A stretch of 52,118 nucleotides of DNA from Clostridiales bacterium GWD2_32_19 (GCA_001795385.1 MGOU01000030.1:1-52118); one strand, 5' to 3'. Counted from the first letter of the stretch, positions 32,228 through 41,782 are shown. Notes: generated from the letters alone by a model not told the origin. Translations and numbers: made by a program.

Positions 32228-34018
32228 GTGCTGGACAAGAAAAATAAAAACATGAATGCAAACGAGGATGGGATGGTTTGGATAGAGAGTCAGAAGGTTT
32301 TTGTTAAAAACAATAAAGGTACGGGTATCCCACCAACCATTGCACCTGGAAAAGGTATTACTCTAAAAGTTGATGGTATTATTTATAATCATATAACTAT
32401 CGTTGATAGCAATTGTAATATTGAAATAATAACAAATAATGAAACAATAGAGCCTTCTTTTGAAGTATCATTTTCAGAAGAAAAATTATACGCATATCTT
32501 GAATTTAAACCTGGAATTAACAAATCAATGAAAATAAAAAATCATGATCCTCAGAACAGTTTAGTAATAAATCTGGATGAAATCAGGGTACCTTTTAACA
32601 ATACTACTAGAGATAAAGTGATAGAAGTGATATCTAAATCAGGAGTTGTAGTTGGAATTATAGAGAAGGCAATAGACGAAGTAATAAAATCGACAATTGA
32701 ACAAAAGTTTCTTATTGCACAGGGTGTAGAAAGTGTTAATAGTAGTGATGCTTATATAGAATATTTTTTTGATGTTGGAAATTACAAAAAAAAGAATTTA
32801 GAAGACCCAGATGATAACATAAATTATAGAGATATGTGGGAAATTAATTATATTGAACAGAACAGCATAATTGCAATAAAACATAATGGAATCGAAGGAA
32901 AAAAAGGAATTGACGTTAAAGGAGAGGATATAGAACCAATTAAGCCAAAAGATATAAGAATCATATCTGGTGATGGGGTAGTTATTGATGATACTGGACT
33001 TTTGGTCAAAACGACAACTTCTGGGATACCAACAATGGTTTACAAAGGTAATGATATACAGTTTAATGTTCTCAGAATATTTAAAATTAAGCATGATATT
33101 GATTTAAGTATAGGAAATATACAGTATCCTTATGATATTTCAATAGATGGAAATGTCAATGAATCAATGAAAGTAAGCTCATTAGATAATGTTTCTATAA
33201 AGGGTAATGTTTATTTTGCTACTGTGACTGCTTTAAACGATATTTCTATAAAGGGTAATACAATATCTAGCAAAATTTCTTCAGGACCAGGTTCGCTTTC
33301 GGGAACGTTTCTTGGAGGGGATTTACAAGACATATTAGATGGATTAAATATTATGATAATGCTTATAGAGCAATTAAAGAAAAACGCTGCATTCATGGAC
33401 TCAGATATAAAAAGGGAAGGTATAGGAGTATTAGTAAAACAAATTTTAAATTTAAAGCTAAAAGATTTACCGCAAAAGATTTTCAACTTATTTCTTGATG
33501 CGAAAAAAGATAAATTTGGAGTTTTTAATACCATAGCTTTTGAGATTTATGAATGTCTTAAGGTTTTTTTAAGTGATTGTACCGTTATAAAAAGCGAAGA
33601 TGAAGTTTATAAAATTAAAGAAATTTTAGTAGAAAATGTAAAAAGATGCAGTCCACAAGCTATTAGAAGTTCTATTACCATTAATAGTTCACACAACTCT
33701 GAATTATGTTCAGATGGAAGCATAAGGGTAATAGGAAAGGGGTGCTACAATACTAAAATATTCTCAAAGAAAGAAGTTATAGTAAATGGTAGTTTTGTTG
33801 GAGGAGAAATAATTTCAGAAAGGTATATAAAGTTATCAAAAGTAGGAACTCATGGAGGTTCTAAAAGTTATATTCAAACGAATGCTAATGGAAGTATCAT
33901 TGCGGAAGTAATCTTAGAAGGTACAGTAATTAAGATAGGTGAAAAAATTTATGAGTTCAAAAAAACGGAACGCTCAATTAATGCAAGACTTGTTAACGAT
34001 GAAATTGTATTAAGATAG
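32228..34018 (+). CDS. FapA family protein (DUF342)
   Basis: About 596 residues. The start is one of three GTG codons at 32219, 32225 and 32228; GAGGTG at 32216-32221 favours 32228. The N-terminal 75 residues contain GTGIPPTIAPGKGITLKVDGIIYNH. Then comes the DUF342 core: about residues 260-400 are a right-handed beta-helix-like region (KHDIDLSIGNIQYPYDISIDG, VSIKGNVYFATVTALNDISIKGNTISSKI), the bactofilin-like polymer fold. A helical insert follows, and a last beta section (IRVIGKGCYNTKIFSKKEVIVNGSFVGGEI). FapA proteins are linked to flagellar pole or surface assembly. No flagellar gene is near; the operon continues with STAS, kinase and phosphatase genes. Confidence 0.8.
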   Translation: MLDKKNKNMNANEDGMVWIESQKVFVKNNKGTGIPPTIAPGKGITLKVDGIIYNHITIVDSNCNIEIITNNETIEPSFEVSFSEEKLYAYLEFKPGINKSMKIKNHDPQNSLVINLDEIRVPFNNTTRDKVIEVISKSGVVVGIIEKAIDEVIKSTIEQKFLIAQGVESVNSSDAYIEYFFDVGNYKKKNLEDPDDNINYRDMWEINYIEQNSIIAIKHNGIEGKKGIDVKGEDIEPIKPKDIRIISGDGVVIDDTGLLVKTTTSGIPTMVYKGNDIQFNVLRIFKIKHDIDLSIGNIQYPYDISIDGNVNESMKVSSLDNVSIKGNVYFATVTALNDISIKGNTISSKISSGPGSLSGTFLGGDLQDILDGLNIMIMLIEQLKKNAAFMDSDIKREGIGVLVKQILNLKLKDLPQKIFNLFLDAKKDKFGVFNTIAFEIYECLKVFLSDCTVIKSEDEVYKIKEILVENVKRCSPQAIRSSITINSSHNSELCSDGSIRVIGKGCYNTKIFSKKEVIVNGSFVGGEIISERYIKLSKVGTHGGSKSYIQTNANGSIIAEVILEGTVIKIGEKIYEFKKTERSINARLVNDEIVLR

Positions 34019-34035
34019 TTTAAAGGGGGGAGAAA

Positions 34036-34359
34036 ATGTCAATGATTATTAAAAGCACGGTTGAAAACAGTATTGCTAAACTAGTATTAGAGGGAGCCTT
34101 GGATATTTCAACTGTTCAGATTTTTAAAGATGAAGTAAAAAATATTCATAAAGTCACAGAATTAATAATTGATTTTAATGAATTAAGCTTTATAGATTCT
34201 ACTGGAATTGGGAGTCTTAACCAGGTATTAAATATGTTAAATGAAGTAAAAACTATATTTACAATTAAAAATATTTCTGAAGATGTTTACGAAGTTCTTG
34301 AACTTTTAGGTTTAGTTGAAATATTTGGGAAAGAAATTTTTGAACCTAAGAAACACTAA
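34036..34359 (+). CDS. STAS-domain anti-sigma factor antagonist (RsbV/SpoIIAA-like)
   Basis: 107 residues, a single STAS domain: LVLEGALDISTVQIFKDEV, then LIIDFNELSFIDSTGIGSLNQVL with the Ser that the partner kinase phosphorylates (IDSTGIG), then NISEDVYEVLELLGLVEIF. In known partner switching, the unphosphorylated form binds the kinase/anti-sigma factor and frees its target. ATG 34036 follows AAAGGGGGGAG. It lies between the FapA gene and the sensor-kinase gene, with 17 and 27 bases on the two sides. Confidence 0.92.
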   Translation: MSMIIKSTVENSIAKLVLEGALDISTVQIFKDEVKNIHKVTELIIDFNELSFIDSTGIGSLNQVLNMLNEVKTIFTIKNISEDVYEVLELLGLVEIFGKEIFEPKKH

Positions 34360-34386
34360 AATTCTATTAGAATGAGGGGTGGTAAT

Positions 34387-35772
34387 TTGAATGAAACAAC
34401 TCAAAAAAGAAAGTCTATCGAGCAAAAATCGATAGGAGTTGTATACATAACTATATCCTTTCTTTTGACTATAAACTTATTAATATATTACTTTTTATTT
34501 CAATATTACATGAAAGAAAATATAAAACATCAACTAAGAGATACAGCCATAGGAATAAGCAGTATAATAAATGCTGATGAACTTATACAGTTAAGAACAA
34601 AAATAGACGAAAGTAGTGAGGAATATTTAAAGATAAAAGACATTTTGAAAAAGTTTAAAGTAGCAGATCAAAATATAAGAGAGATATATACAATGCGAAA
34701 AACTGATGAAAAAGATATATGGGAGTTTATTGTAGATGCTGAGGATAAAGATAGTAAAGAGTTATCTCATATAGGAGATTTATATGATGTGTCAAATAAT
34801 ATAGAAATAAAAAAGTTTTATTATGGGACAATTGCAGACGATGATCTTGTAAACGACGAGTGGGGAACCACTATCTCAGGGTACGCACCCATTAAAGATA
34901 ATAAAGGACATGTTGTAGGCATTGTTGGAGTGGATATTGGTACTAAAACATTTGCAATATATAAATTTAACATGTTATATGCAACATTAATAATTCTTTT
35001 TGTTTCTTTATTAGCTACGATATTTATTATAAAAAAGATAGTAGGGTATTATACAACCCCGATTAATCAAATTATATATGCAATAAACAAAGTAAAGGAA
35101 GGGAATCTAAATTATAGAGTAAGCATTAAAACAAATGATGAGTTTGAGGATATTGGGGAAGCCCTAAACTCGACAGCTGATATATTAATAAATTATCAAA
35201 AGATGCTAGAAAAGAGTTTGAAAGTTGAAAGGGAGCAGAAAGAGAGTATATTTAAGGTATATAAAGATGTAATTTATTCGGTAACTCAAGGAAAGTTTAA
35301 TTTAATAAATAACGAAGTAATGTTTGAAATTGTAAATGAGGGTGTTTCATATAATGAAATGGAAATCGAAAGTTCGGAAAAAGTGGCAGAAGCACGATAT
35401 ATGATGAATTCTTATCTTGTAAAAGACAACTATACGGTACAGAGCAAATCTCACATTGCTCTATGTGTATCAGAGGCTGCTACTAATGTAATAAAGCATG
35501 CAAATAGTGGGGCAATGCAAATCAGACAATTAAAAGATTATGTAAGAGTATTATTTAAGGATAAAGGGCAAGGTATGGATTTTGATAAACTTCCTAAGAT
35601 GATTTTTTTAAATGGCTTTTCAACTAAACTTTCTATGGGATATGGATTTGCTATTATTTATAAATTTGCAGATAAAGTTTACTTATCAACATCAGAAAAT
35701 GGAACAATAGTTGTAATGGATTTCTTATTGCAATATAGAAGCAATGAAGAGGAGGGAGTATATGAAGTTTAA
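34387..35772 (+). CDS. Membrane sensor with HAMP and RsbW-type HATPase domain
   Basis: 461 residues with start TTG 34387 behind GAGGGGTGG (an ATG at 34372 would put that site inside the gene). Transmembrane segment at about 17-40, an extracytoplasmic region at 41-190 with GTTISGYAPIKDNKGHVVGIVGVDIG (a Cache/PAS-like end), and a second membrane segment at about 195-218. A HAMP linker follows (INQIIYAINKVKEGNLNYRVSIKTNDEFEDIGEALN), then an anti-sigma serine kinase HATPase domain at about 335-455: N box SEAATNVIKHA, G1 DKGQGMD. There is no His phosphoacceptor, so it is a serine kinase, not a two-component kinase. It links an outside signal directly to the STAS protein. Confidence 0.85.
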   Translation: MNETTQKRKSIEQKSIGVVYITISFLLTINLLIYYFLFQYYMKENIKHQLRDTAIGISSIINADELIQLRTKIDESSEEYLKIKDILKKFKVADQNIREIYTMRKTDEKDIWEFIVDAEDKDSKELSHIGDLYDVSNNIEIKKFYYGTIADDDLVNDEWGTTISGYAPIKDNKGHVVGIVGVDIGTKTFAIYKFNMLYATLIILFVSLLATIFIIKKIVGYYTTPINQIIYAINKVKEGNLNYRVSIKTNDEFEDIGEALNSTADILINYQKMLEKSLKVEREQKESIFKVYKDVIYSVTQGKFNLINNEVMFEIVNEGVSYNEMEIESSEKVAEARYMMNSYLVKDNYTVQSKSHIALCVSEAATNVIKHANSGAMQIRQLKDYVRVLFKDKGQGMDFDKLPKMIFLNGFSTKLSMGYGFAIIYKFADKVYLSTSENGTIVVMDFLLQYRSNEEEGVYEV

Positions 35773-37645
35773 GAAAGAGAACAAAAACATAAAAGAAATA
35801 GATAAGTATAAGATAAGGCGTTATGCTCTAAAGATATTTATTACTTTTATTTTCTCTATTTTCATTGCAAATGCGGGAGTAGTATTTCTTCAAGAATATT
35901 ATATTGACAGAGCATTTCCAATATCATCATTAATTATTGAATACTTACTTGGCAGCATTTTGTTAATAATTGCACTATTTCCCGTATTTTATTTTTTATT
36001 TTATAGACCTCTAGTACATCAGAAGAATAAGAAATTTGAGAAACAAATGTTTTATATGCAAAAAGATTTTTCACAAAGGTTAATACAGAACTCGTCTGCT
36101 GCAATTTTTGTAATCAATATGAATCATAAAGTAATTATATGGAATAAAGCTTGCGAAAATCTTACAGGAATAAAAGCTAAAGATATTATAGGAACGGATG
36201 AACAATGGAAAGCATTTTATGATCAGAAGCGTCCGTGTATGTTAGATTTAGTGGTTGATGATTCACTAAATAAATTTCCAATACTTTATAGCTACTGTTC
36301 AAAATCTAATATTACTCCTGAAGGTTTACATATTGAAAGCTGGTATTCAAACATTGGTGGAAAAAAGCGTTATCTGATTGCAGAATGTTCTCCAGTATAT
36401 GACGAAGTTAATAATTTGATTGCAGGTATTGAAACTTTACAGGATGTATCTGAGGAAAAAATAGCAGAAGAAAAGCTGCTTGAAAACGAACAATTGTTTC
36501 GCAATACATTTGAACAGGTAGCTGTGGGTGTTTTGCATGTAGGATTAGATGGAAAGTTATTAAGGGTTAATCAAAAATTTTGCGACATAGTAGGATATAC
36601 AGTCGATGAGTTACTAAATATGAAGTTCAAAGACATTACTCGTCCTGATTATATTGAAGGAGATCTGGAGCACGCACATATGCTGTTAAATAATGAGATA
36701 GAAAATTATACTGCAGAAGAGAAGTATATATGCAAAGATGGTTCAGAAGTATGGGTAAATTTAACTGTTTCAGTTGGAAAAAACATATCAGGAGAACCTC
36801 AATATTTTATAGCTATAGTTGAGGATATTTCTAAAAGAAAATTAATGGAGCATACGATGGAAGAAAAAAATATGAAGATTCAAAATGAGCTAGAACTAGC
36901 ATCTAAGGTTCAACGAGAGCTACTTCCAAAGAATCTACCTAATACAAATAACGTAATATTTGCTTGGGAATTTTGGCCTAGTGTTTTTATGGCTGGAGAC
37001 ATGTTTAATATTTTTCAAATTAATGAGGAAAATGTGGGATTTTATATATTAGACGTAATGGGACATGGGTTACAAGCTGCTTTAAAAGCAGTAACGATAA
37101 ATTATTTCTTGAAACCAACTAATTTTTCTGGATTTAATACTAAATTTAATACAGTGGGAGACATGTACAACATTTGTTCACCTTCTGAAACGCTAAACTT
37201 TCTTAATGAAAAATTTAATTACGAAAATGATGATGGTGGATTTTTCACTACATTTTATGGAATATTGAATACTAAGAGTTTAGAAATGACTTATGCAAAA
37301 GCAGGACATTGTGCGCCTATTGTTGTTACTACTGATGGAAATATAATTGAATTGGACAAAGGTGGGCCTTCGGTTGGACTATCTAAGAAAATAAATTTTA
37401 AGGATTATACTATTAAACTTAACCCAAGGGATAAGGTGTTTTTATATACTGATGGGGTGATAGAGTCTAAGAGTCCTAATGGAGAGGCTTTTTCCAAGAA
37501 ACGTTTTATTGAAAGTATATTAAGTAAAAGGGAAGAGAATATCGGGACTACTGTAAATAAAATTGTTGAAGAGGTTGTTATTCATGTAGGAAAGCAGGAA
37601 ATAGACGATGATGTAACATTGTTTGGGATTCAAATTTTGGATTAA
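35762..37645 (+). CDS. Membrane PAS-PAS-PP2C (SpoIIE/RsbU-type) phosphatase
   Basis: 627 residues from ATG 35762, which has GAGGAGGG; it overlaps the sensor gene by 11 bases. Two membrane segments lie at about 20-42 and 58-82. PAS domain 1 (NSSAAIFVINMNHKVIIWNKACENLTG) starts near 108 and PAS domain 2 (QVAVGVLHVGLDGKLLRVNQKFCDIVGYT) near 250. The C-terminal PP2C domain has the metal residues in AGDMF, LDVMGHGLQAAL, YTDGVIES and DDVTLFGIQ. It should dephosphorylate the STAS protein, opposing the kinase encoded just before it. The PAS1 contains CMLDLVVDD and a Cys, so a ligand or redox signal is possible. Confidence 0.88.
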   Translation: MKFKKENKNIKEIDKYKIRRYALKIFITFIFSIFIANAGVVFLQEYYIDRAFPISSLIIEYLLGSILLIIALFPVFYFLFYRPLVHQKNKKFEKQMFYMQKDFSQRLIQNSSAAIFVINMNHKVIIWNKACENLTGIKAKDIIGTDEQWKAFYDQKRPCMLDLVVDDSLNKFPILYSYCSKSNITPEGLHIESWYSNIGGKKRYLIAECSPVYDEVNNLIAGIETLQDVSEEKIAEEKLLENEQLFRNTFEQVAVGVLHVGLDGKLLRVNQKFCDIVGYTVDELLNMKFKDITRPDYIEGDLEHAHMLLNNEIENYTAEEKYICKDGSEVWVNLTVSVGKNISGEPQYFIAIVEDISKRKLMEHTMEEKNMKIQNELELASKVQRELLPKNLPNTNNVIFAWEFWPSVFMAGDMFNIFQINEENVGFYILDVMGHGLQAALKAVTINYFLKPTNFSGFNTKFNTVGDMYNICSPSETLNFLNEKFNYENDDGGFFTTFYGILNTKSLEMTYAKAGHCAPIVVTTDGNIIELDKGGPSVGLSKKINFKDYTIKLNPRDKVFLYTDGVIESKSPNGEAFSKKRFIESILSKREENIGTTVNKIVEEVVIHVGKQEIDDDVTLFGIQILD

Positions 37646-37654
37646 CTTAAATTC

Positions 37655-37689
37655 AAAACCAGTGATATGGATAATACCACTGGTTTTTT
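37655..37689 (+). terminator. Terminator of the partner-switching operon
   Basis: AAAACCAGTG (37655-37664) pairs with CACTGGTTTT, and the T-run continues to 37689. Confidence 0.88.
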
Positions 37690-37738
37690 AGTGTGCAGTG
37701 TTTGAAATAATAAAAAAGTCTAGTACTTTTAAAAGTGC

Positions 37739-37767
37739 TTGACAAATGTAAAAATATGTTATATAAT
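37739..37767 (+). promoter_or_regulatory. Consensus promoter of the leader-peptide/kinase region
   Basis: TTGACA at 37739-37744, 17 bases, TATAAT at 37762-37767. Confidence 0.85.
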
Positions 37768-37811
37768 GAGCAACATAAATTAAATAAAATACGAAAGGGG
37801 TAGTGCTACAT

Positions 37812-37919
37812 ATGAAAAGTCTATATTTTGTAGAAGTAACAAAAACTGAATACGCGATAAATAAAATTCTACATAAAATAGAGTGCTTTTATGCATGCCA
37901 ACTATCTTTTGAAAAATAG
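37812..37919 (+). CDS. 35-residue leader-type peptide before a terminator
   Basis: ATG 37812 with GAAAGGGG upstream; peptide begins MKSLYFVEVTKTEYAINK and contains ECFYACQ near the end. A strong terminator (37946-37981) follows 26 bases after the stop. This layout (promoter, short ORF, terminator, genes) is that of an attenuator. ATGCC at 37895-37899 inside the ORF could pair with GGCAT of the terminator arm, but only over 5 bases. No single amino acid is enriched, so the signal is not obvious. Confidence 0.5.
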   Translation: MKSLYFVEVTKTEYAINKILHKIECFYACQLSFEK

Positions 37920-37945
37920 ATAAATAATTACAGGCATATATAGAG

Positions 37946-37981
37946 AAGGCATATTCTATGGAGTTAGAATATGCCTTTTTT
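37946..37981 (+). terminator. Terminator between leader peptide and kinase genes
   Basis: AAGGCATATTCT pairs perfectly with AGAATATGCCTT, followed by a T-run to 37981. It is either the end of a stand-alone small-peptide gene or an attenuator for the genes after it. Confidence 0.88.
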
Positions 37982-38040
37982 GCGTTCAGAAAATAAAATA
38001 ATAGGCGAGTAATGAAACTTTAAAAACTGGAGGAGATAAT

Positions 38041-38207
38041 ATGAAAGTAAAAAATATGATTGGTATTGATATTTGGGGATATGAGAGATTTGAAGAAGAG
38101 GGTATGGATGAATTACTTAAAACTCTAGATGTGGTTTAGAAGAAGATATTAATGAAGTTAAAGAGGCGCTTGAATGCGAAGAAGAAACAGAAGGAGTGGT
38201 ATTATGA
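38041..38207 (+). pseudogene. Small acidic ORF broken by one frameshift
   Basis: ATG 38041 has GGAGGAG. The frame reads MKVKNMIGIDIWGYERF, then an acidic stretch (EEEGMDELLKTLDVV), and stops at 38137-38139. If one base (an A in GATGT, giving GAATGT) is restored near 38132, it continues as CGLEEDINEVKEALECEEE and ends at 38207, overlapping the kinase ATG in the ATGA manner. That natural overlap shows the longer frame is the original gene. About 55 residues in all, acidic. Family unknown. Confidence 0.55.
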
Positions 38208-38698
38208 ATAAAGTTATAATAATTAGAGGTCCGTTAGGGATTGGAAAATCAACTATTTCAAAGATTATTACTGAAAGGGTTAAAGGTGAATATATATCTA
38301 TGGATAAAGTTGTAGATGATAATAAGCTAAGTGCTAAATGCCCTAAAATTGGGTGTATATCTGAGGAAAATTTTATAAAAGCAAATGAAATAATAATACC
38401 ACAAATAAAAGAAAGTATAAAAGAAAAGTCTGTAATAATAGATGGTAACTTTTATCATAAAAGTCAAATAGACCATCTAATTAAGGAATTAAGTAATTAT
38501 AGTATCGTAGTTTTTACATTAAAAGCATCAGTAGATATTTGTATTGAAAGGGATAGTAAAAGAGAAAAATCATGTGGGGAAGGTGCGGCATGTGCTGTAC
38601 ATAATTTGGTTTCCAGATTTGATTATGGAGATATAATTGATAATAGCGGAAATGACATGGGGAATGTATTAGATGAAATAATGACAGCAATAAAATAA
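38204..38698 (+). CDS. Small P-loop kinase (AAA_33-like)
   Basis: 164 residues from ATG 38204, behind AAGGAGTG. Walker A GPLGIGKST is near residue 9 and a lid-type arginine region is present (CIERDSKREKSCGEGAACAVH). Such small kinases or gluconate/chloramphenicol-phosphotransferase-like proteins transfer phosphate to a nucleoside, sugar or antibiotic. The Cys-rich patches (AKCPKIGC and KSCGEGAAC) are unusual and might bind a metal. Substrate unknown. It may be controlled with the attenuator-like leader upstream. Confidence 0.65.
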   Translation: MNKVIIIRGPLGIGKSTISKIITERVKGEYISMDKVVDDNKLSAKCPKIGCISEENFIKANEIIIPQIKESIKEKSVIIDGNFYHKSQIDHLIKELSNYSIVVFTLKASVDICIERDSKREKSCGEGAACAVHNLVSRFDYGDIIDNSGNDMGNVLDEIMTAIK

Positions 38699-38718
38699 AC
38701 AAAGAAGAAGGTGTTAAC

Positions 38719-40627
38719 ATGAATGCAGTAACATTAGAAAAACTAGAGTTTTACGAAATAATAAACAAAATAAAGGAAAATTGTATATCAGATAAAGCAA
38801 GGTCAGAGGCAGGAAAATAGTGCCTTCACAGGATTTTGATAGGATCATAATACTTCTAGACGAGCTAGACGAAACGGTAAATATAGTAAAGAAAACATCG
38901 AGCGCGCCGCTAGATAGTCTAGTGGGAATGGATCAGGTTATGCAGAAGCTGGAGAAGAGTATGAACTTGAATGAGAATGAACTCCTAGAGTGTCGAACTT
39001 CCTTAGAAATTGCGAGAGAATGATAAAATTCATGAATGACAAGGAAGATTTAGCGCCTAGAGTGAGTAATTATGCGAGCTCTATGTATATATTTGATGAT
39101 GTGAGAGAGGAAATAGATAGATGTATAGTAAATGAGCGTATGGATGATAAAGCTAGTAGCACACTCGATAAGATAAGGAATAGGAAGTACATAGCGGAAG
39201 GGAATATGAAGTCGAAGCTTGCGGATGCAGCGAAGAGGTATAAGAACTATCTGGTGGATAATATCGTGAGTATGAAAAATGATAGGTATGTGCTGGCTGT
39301 TAGAATTGAAAGTAAAGGAGCTGTGCCTGGAGTTATCGTTGCCAGGTCGCAAACGGGCTCTACCCTTTATATAGAACCAGAAACTGTAAATGTCCTTAGG
39401 GAAGAGATAAATAGACTTGCAGCTGAAGAAGATGCGGAAATTTATCAGATACTTACATACCTGACAGCGATAGTGGCAGAAAATGTTAGAACCATTAGCA
39501 TTAACATAGAAACTATGGTATACCTCGATGTACTATTTGCGAAAGCAAAGTATGCAAATAGCATAGAGGGTAGGAAAGTGAAAGTTAATGTGAACAATGT
39601 TACTAAAATAATAGCGGGAAGGCATCCGATGCTCGGGGCGAATGCAGTGCCACTTGACTTCTCTATTGGAGAGGACTATACATCACTAGTTATAACAGGA
39701 CCAAATACAGGAGGTAAGACTGTCGCATTAAAGACAATAGGGCTGCTTACTATGATGGTACAGTCAGGGATATTTGTTCCAGTAGCAGAAGATAGCGAGT
39801 TTGCTATATTCTCAGATATATTGGTTGATATCGGAGATAACCAGAGCATAGAGCAAAACCTAAGTACATTTTCGTCACACATCAAGAATATTATAGAAAT
39901 AATGAAAGTTGCAAATAAGTATACTTTGATATTACTAGATGAACTTGGGTCGGGAACTGATCCGACAGAGGGTGAAGGACTTGCGATAAGCATATTGAAA
40001 AACTTACATAATAAAAGATCGATAGTTGTGTCAACATCACATTACGCCAAAATCAAAGACTTTGCGCATGACGAAGAAGGTGTAGTGAATGGGCGTATGA
40101 CTTTTGATAATGAAACACTTAAACCTATGTATAAGCTAGTTATAGGAGAAGCAGGAGAGAGTAACGCATTTAATATAGCCTTAAAACTAGGAATGGATAC
40201 GAAGGTTCTAGAAAGTGCTCATGAAATAACTTACGGAGAGAGTAAATCATACAAACTACAAGATAGGACTGATGTTAGAGATGTACATAAGTATGAGATA
40301 GCTAAAAAACAAAAAGTAAAAGAGACATTGAATATATTTTTAAAAGAAGAGATGTTTAACATAGGAGATTTGGTGAATGTGGTATCACTGGGTCAATATG
40401 GGGTAGTATTTGCACTTGAAAATAAAGCAGGAGATGTAGGAGTAATGGTAAGGGATAAGAAAATATATGTAAATAAAAAGAGACTAAAATTACATATAGA
40501 AGCCAAAGAGCTTTACCCAGAAGACTACAATATGGATATAATATTCGAGACGAAGGAAAACAGAAAGAAAAAAACTATTATGGTTAAGAGATATGTAGAA
40601 GGGTTAAAAATAGAAAGAACGGAGTAA
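38719..40627 (+). pseudogene. MutS2-like ATPase gene with two frameshifts near the 5' end
   Basis: ATG 38719 begins MNAVTLEKLEFYEIINKIKE, which stops at 38820. The next frame gives VPSQDFDRIIILLDELDE and runs to ELLECR; a third frame continues NFLRNCERMIKFM to 40627. Adding one A at GGAAAATAG and one A at CGAAC joins all three into one reading frame of about 636 codons. The main part has Walker A TGPNTGGKT, LLDELGSGTDPTEGEG, and STSHYAKIKDFA. It has no C-terminal Smr nuclease domain, which normal MutS2 (about 780 residues) has. The 545-residue third frame starting at 38990 might still be made. MutS2 proteins act on recombination intermediates or stalled ribosomes. Confidence 0.8.
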
Positions 40628-40877
40628 ATCATATCAATCTTCTTATAATGATAGAGATAAAGAGGGATATGATATTAGGCAATAAAATAGGTATGGGAGC
40701 TACTCAGGAGAGTGGCTCTCATATTGGTTAGTATTTCGTGAAAATTAGTTTTTGATTTTATTGAAAAATATAAAATTATATGATAAAATATTTTTATGTA
40801 CCGAATATGAATAATAATAAAAAAAAAGTAAAGATGTAAATTTATCAAAGCAGATAGACTAGAACAAAACGGGGGGA

Positions 40878-41738
40878 ATGCAATTGTTTGATTTAGATGT
40901 AGCAAAGAAACTTAAGATTGCAAAGTCGACTCTAGATGGGTTAGAACTTATAGAAAAATACATTGAAAATGGTAAGAGTAAAAAGTTAACATTTAGCAGC
41001 AAGGATGGTACAAAGCTTGTAGGAATATTAGAAACTTCACACGAATCAACTGACGCATGTGTTATATTGTGCCACGGATTTAGATCAGGCAAGGATGATT
41101 GCGGTCATCTGGTTAGGGCTGCAAAAATTATAAGTAATGGATATGCGGTATTTAGATTTGACTTTAGGGCTCATGGTGAAAGTGAGGGTATTGATTATGA
41201 AATGACAATAGAAAAGGAAGTAGAAGATCTTACAGCAGCAGTTGAACTAGTTGAAAGTAAAGGATATAAAAATATAATATTGTTAGGTTCTAGTTTTGGT
41301 GGAGGAGTAGCTTCTGTATATACTGTAAGAAATGAAAGTAAAATAAAAAAACTTATACTTTGGTATGCACTTATAGATTATGATATATTTTTTAGTAGTG
41401 GATCCTTTGGTGAAAAAATTAGAGAAGAAGCTTTTAAAAATGGGTATGCTGAAATTGTTAGTAAAACAACTGGAAAAATATTTAGGTTAGGTAAATGTGT
41501 GTTTGAAGAAGCAGCAAAACTTAATATTGGTAAGGACTTAAGGAAATTAAATATACCCATATTATTTGTTCACGGAACAAACGATGAGTCAGTAACATAT
41601 GAATCGTCAGAAAAACATTCAAAGTTTTGCAAAAATGCTAGATTAGAAACAATAGTAAATGGTAAACATGGTTTTCGTGACTCAGAGGAGGGCCTAAACC
41701 AGGCAATAAAAGCGACAGTGGAGTTTATAAGAAAATGA
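40878..41738 (+). CDS. Alpha/beta hydrolase
   Basis: 286 residues, ATG 40878 behind GGGGGG. Core fold: ACVILCHGFRSGKDD with the oxyanion HG, VFRFDFRAHGESEG, nucleophile elbow GSSFGG (Ser about residue 140), a later Asp in HGTNDESVTY, and a His in NGKHGFRDSE. These give the full Ser-Asp-His triad. The closest general group is the serine aminopeptidase S33/esterase type. Substrate unknown. It seems to be single, with the thrS promoter starting 45 bases after it. Confidence 0.88.
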   Translation: MQLFDLDVAKKLKIAKSTLDGLELIEKYIENGKSKKLTFSSKDGTKLVGILETSHESTDACVILCHGFRSGKDDCGHLVRAAKIISNGYAVFRFDFRAHGESEGIDYEMTIEKEVEDLTAAVELVESKGYKNIILLGSSFGGGVASVYTVRNESKIKKLILWYALIDYDIFFSSGSFGEKIREEAFKNGYAEIVSKTTGKIFRLGKCVFEEAAKLNIGKDLRKLNIPILFVHGTNDESVTYESSEKHSKFCKNARLETIVNGKHGFRDSEEGLNQAIKATVEFIRK

Positions 41739-41782
41739 TAGGATTAAGAAATGGCAGAATGGAAATAAATTGACAAAAACAC

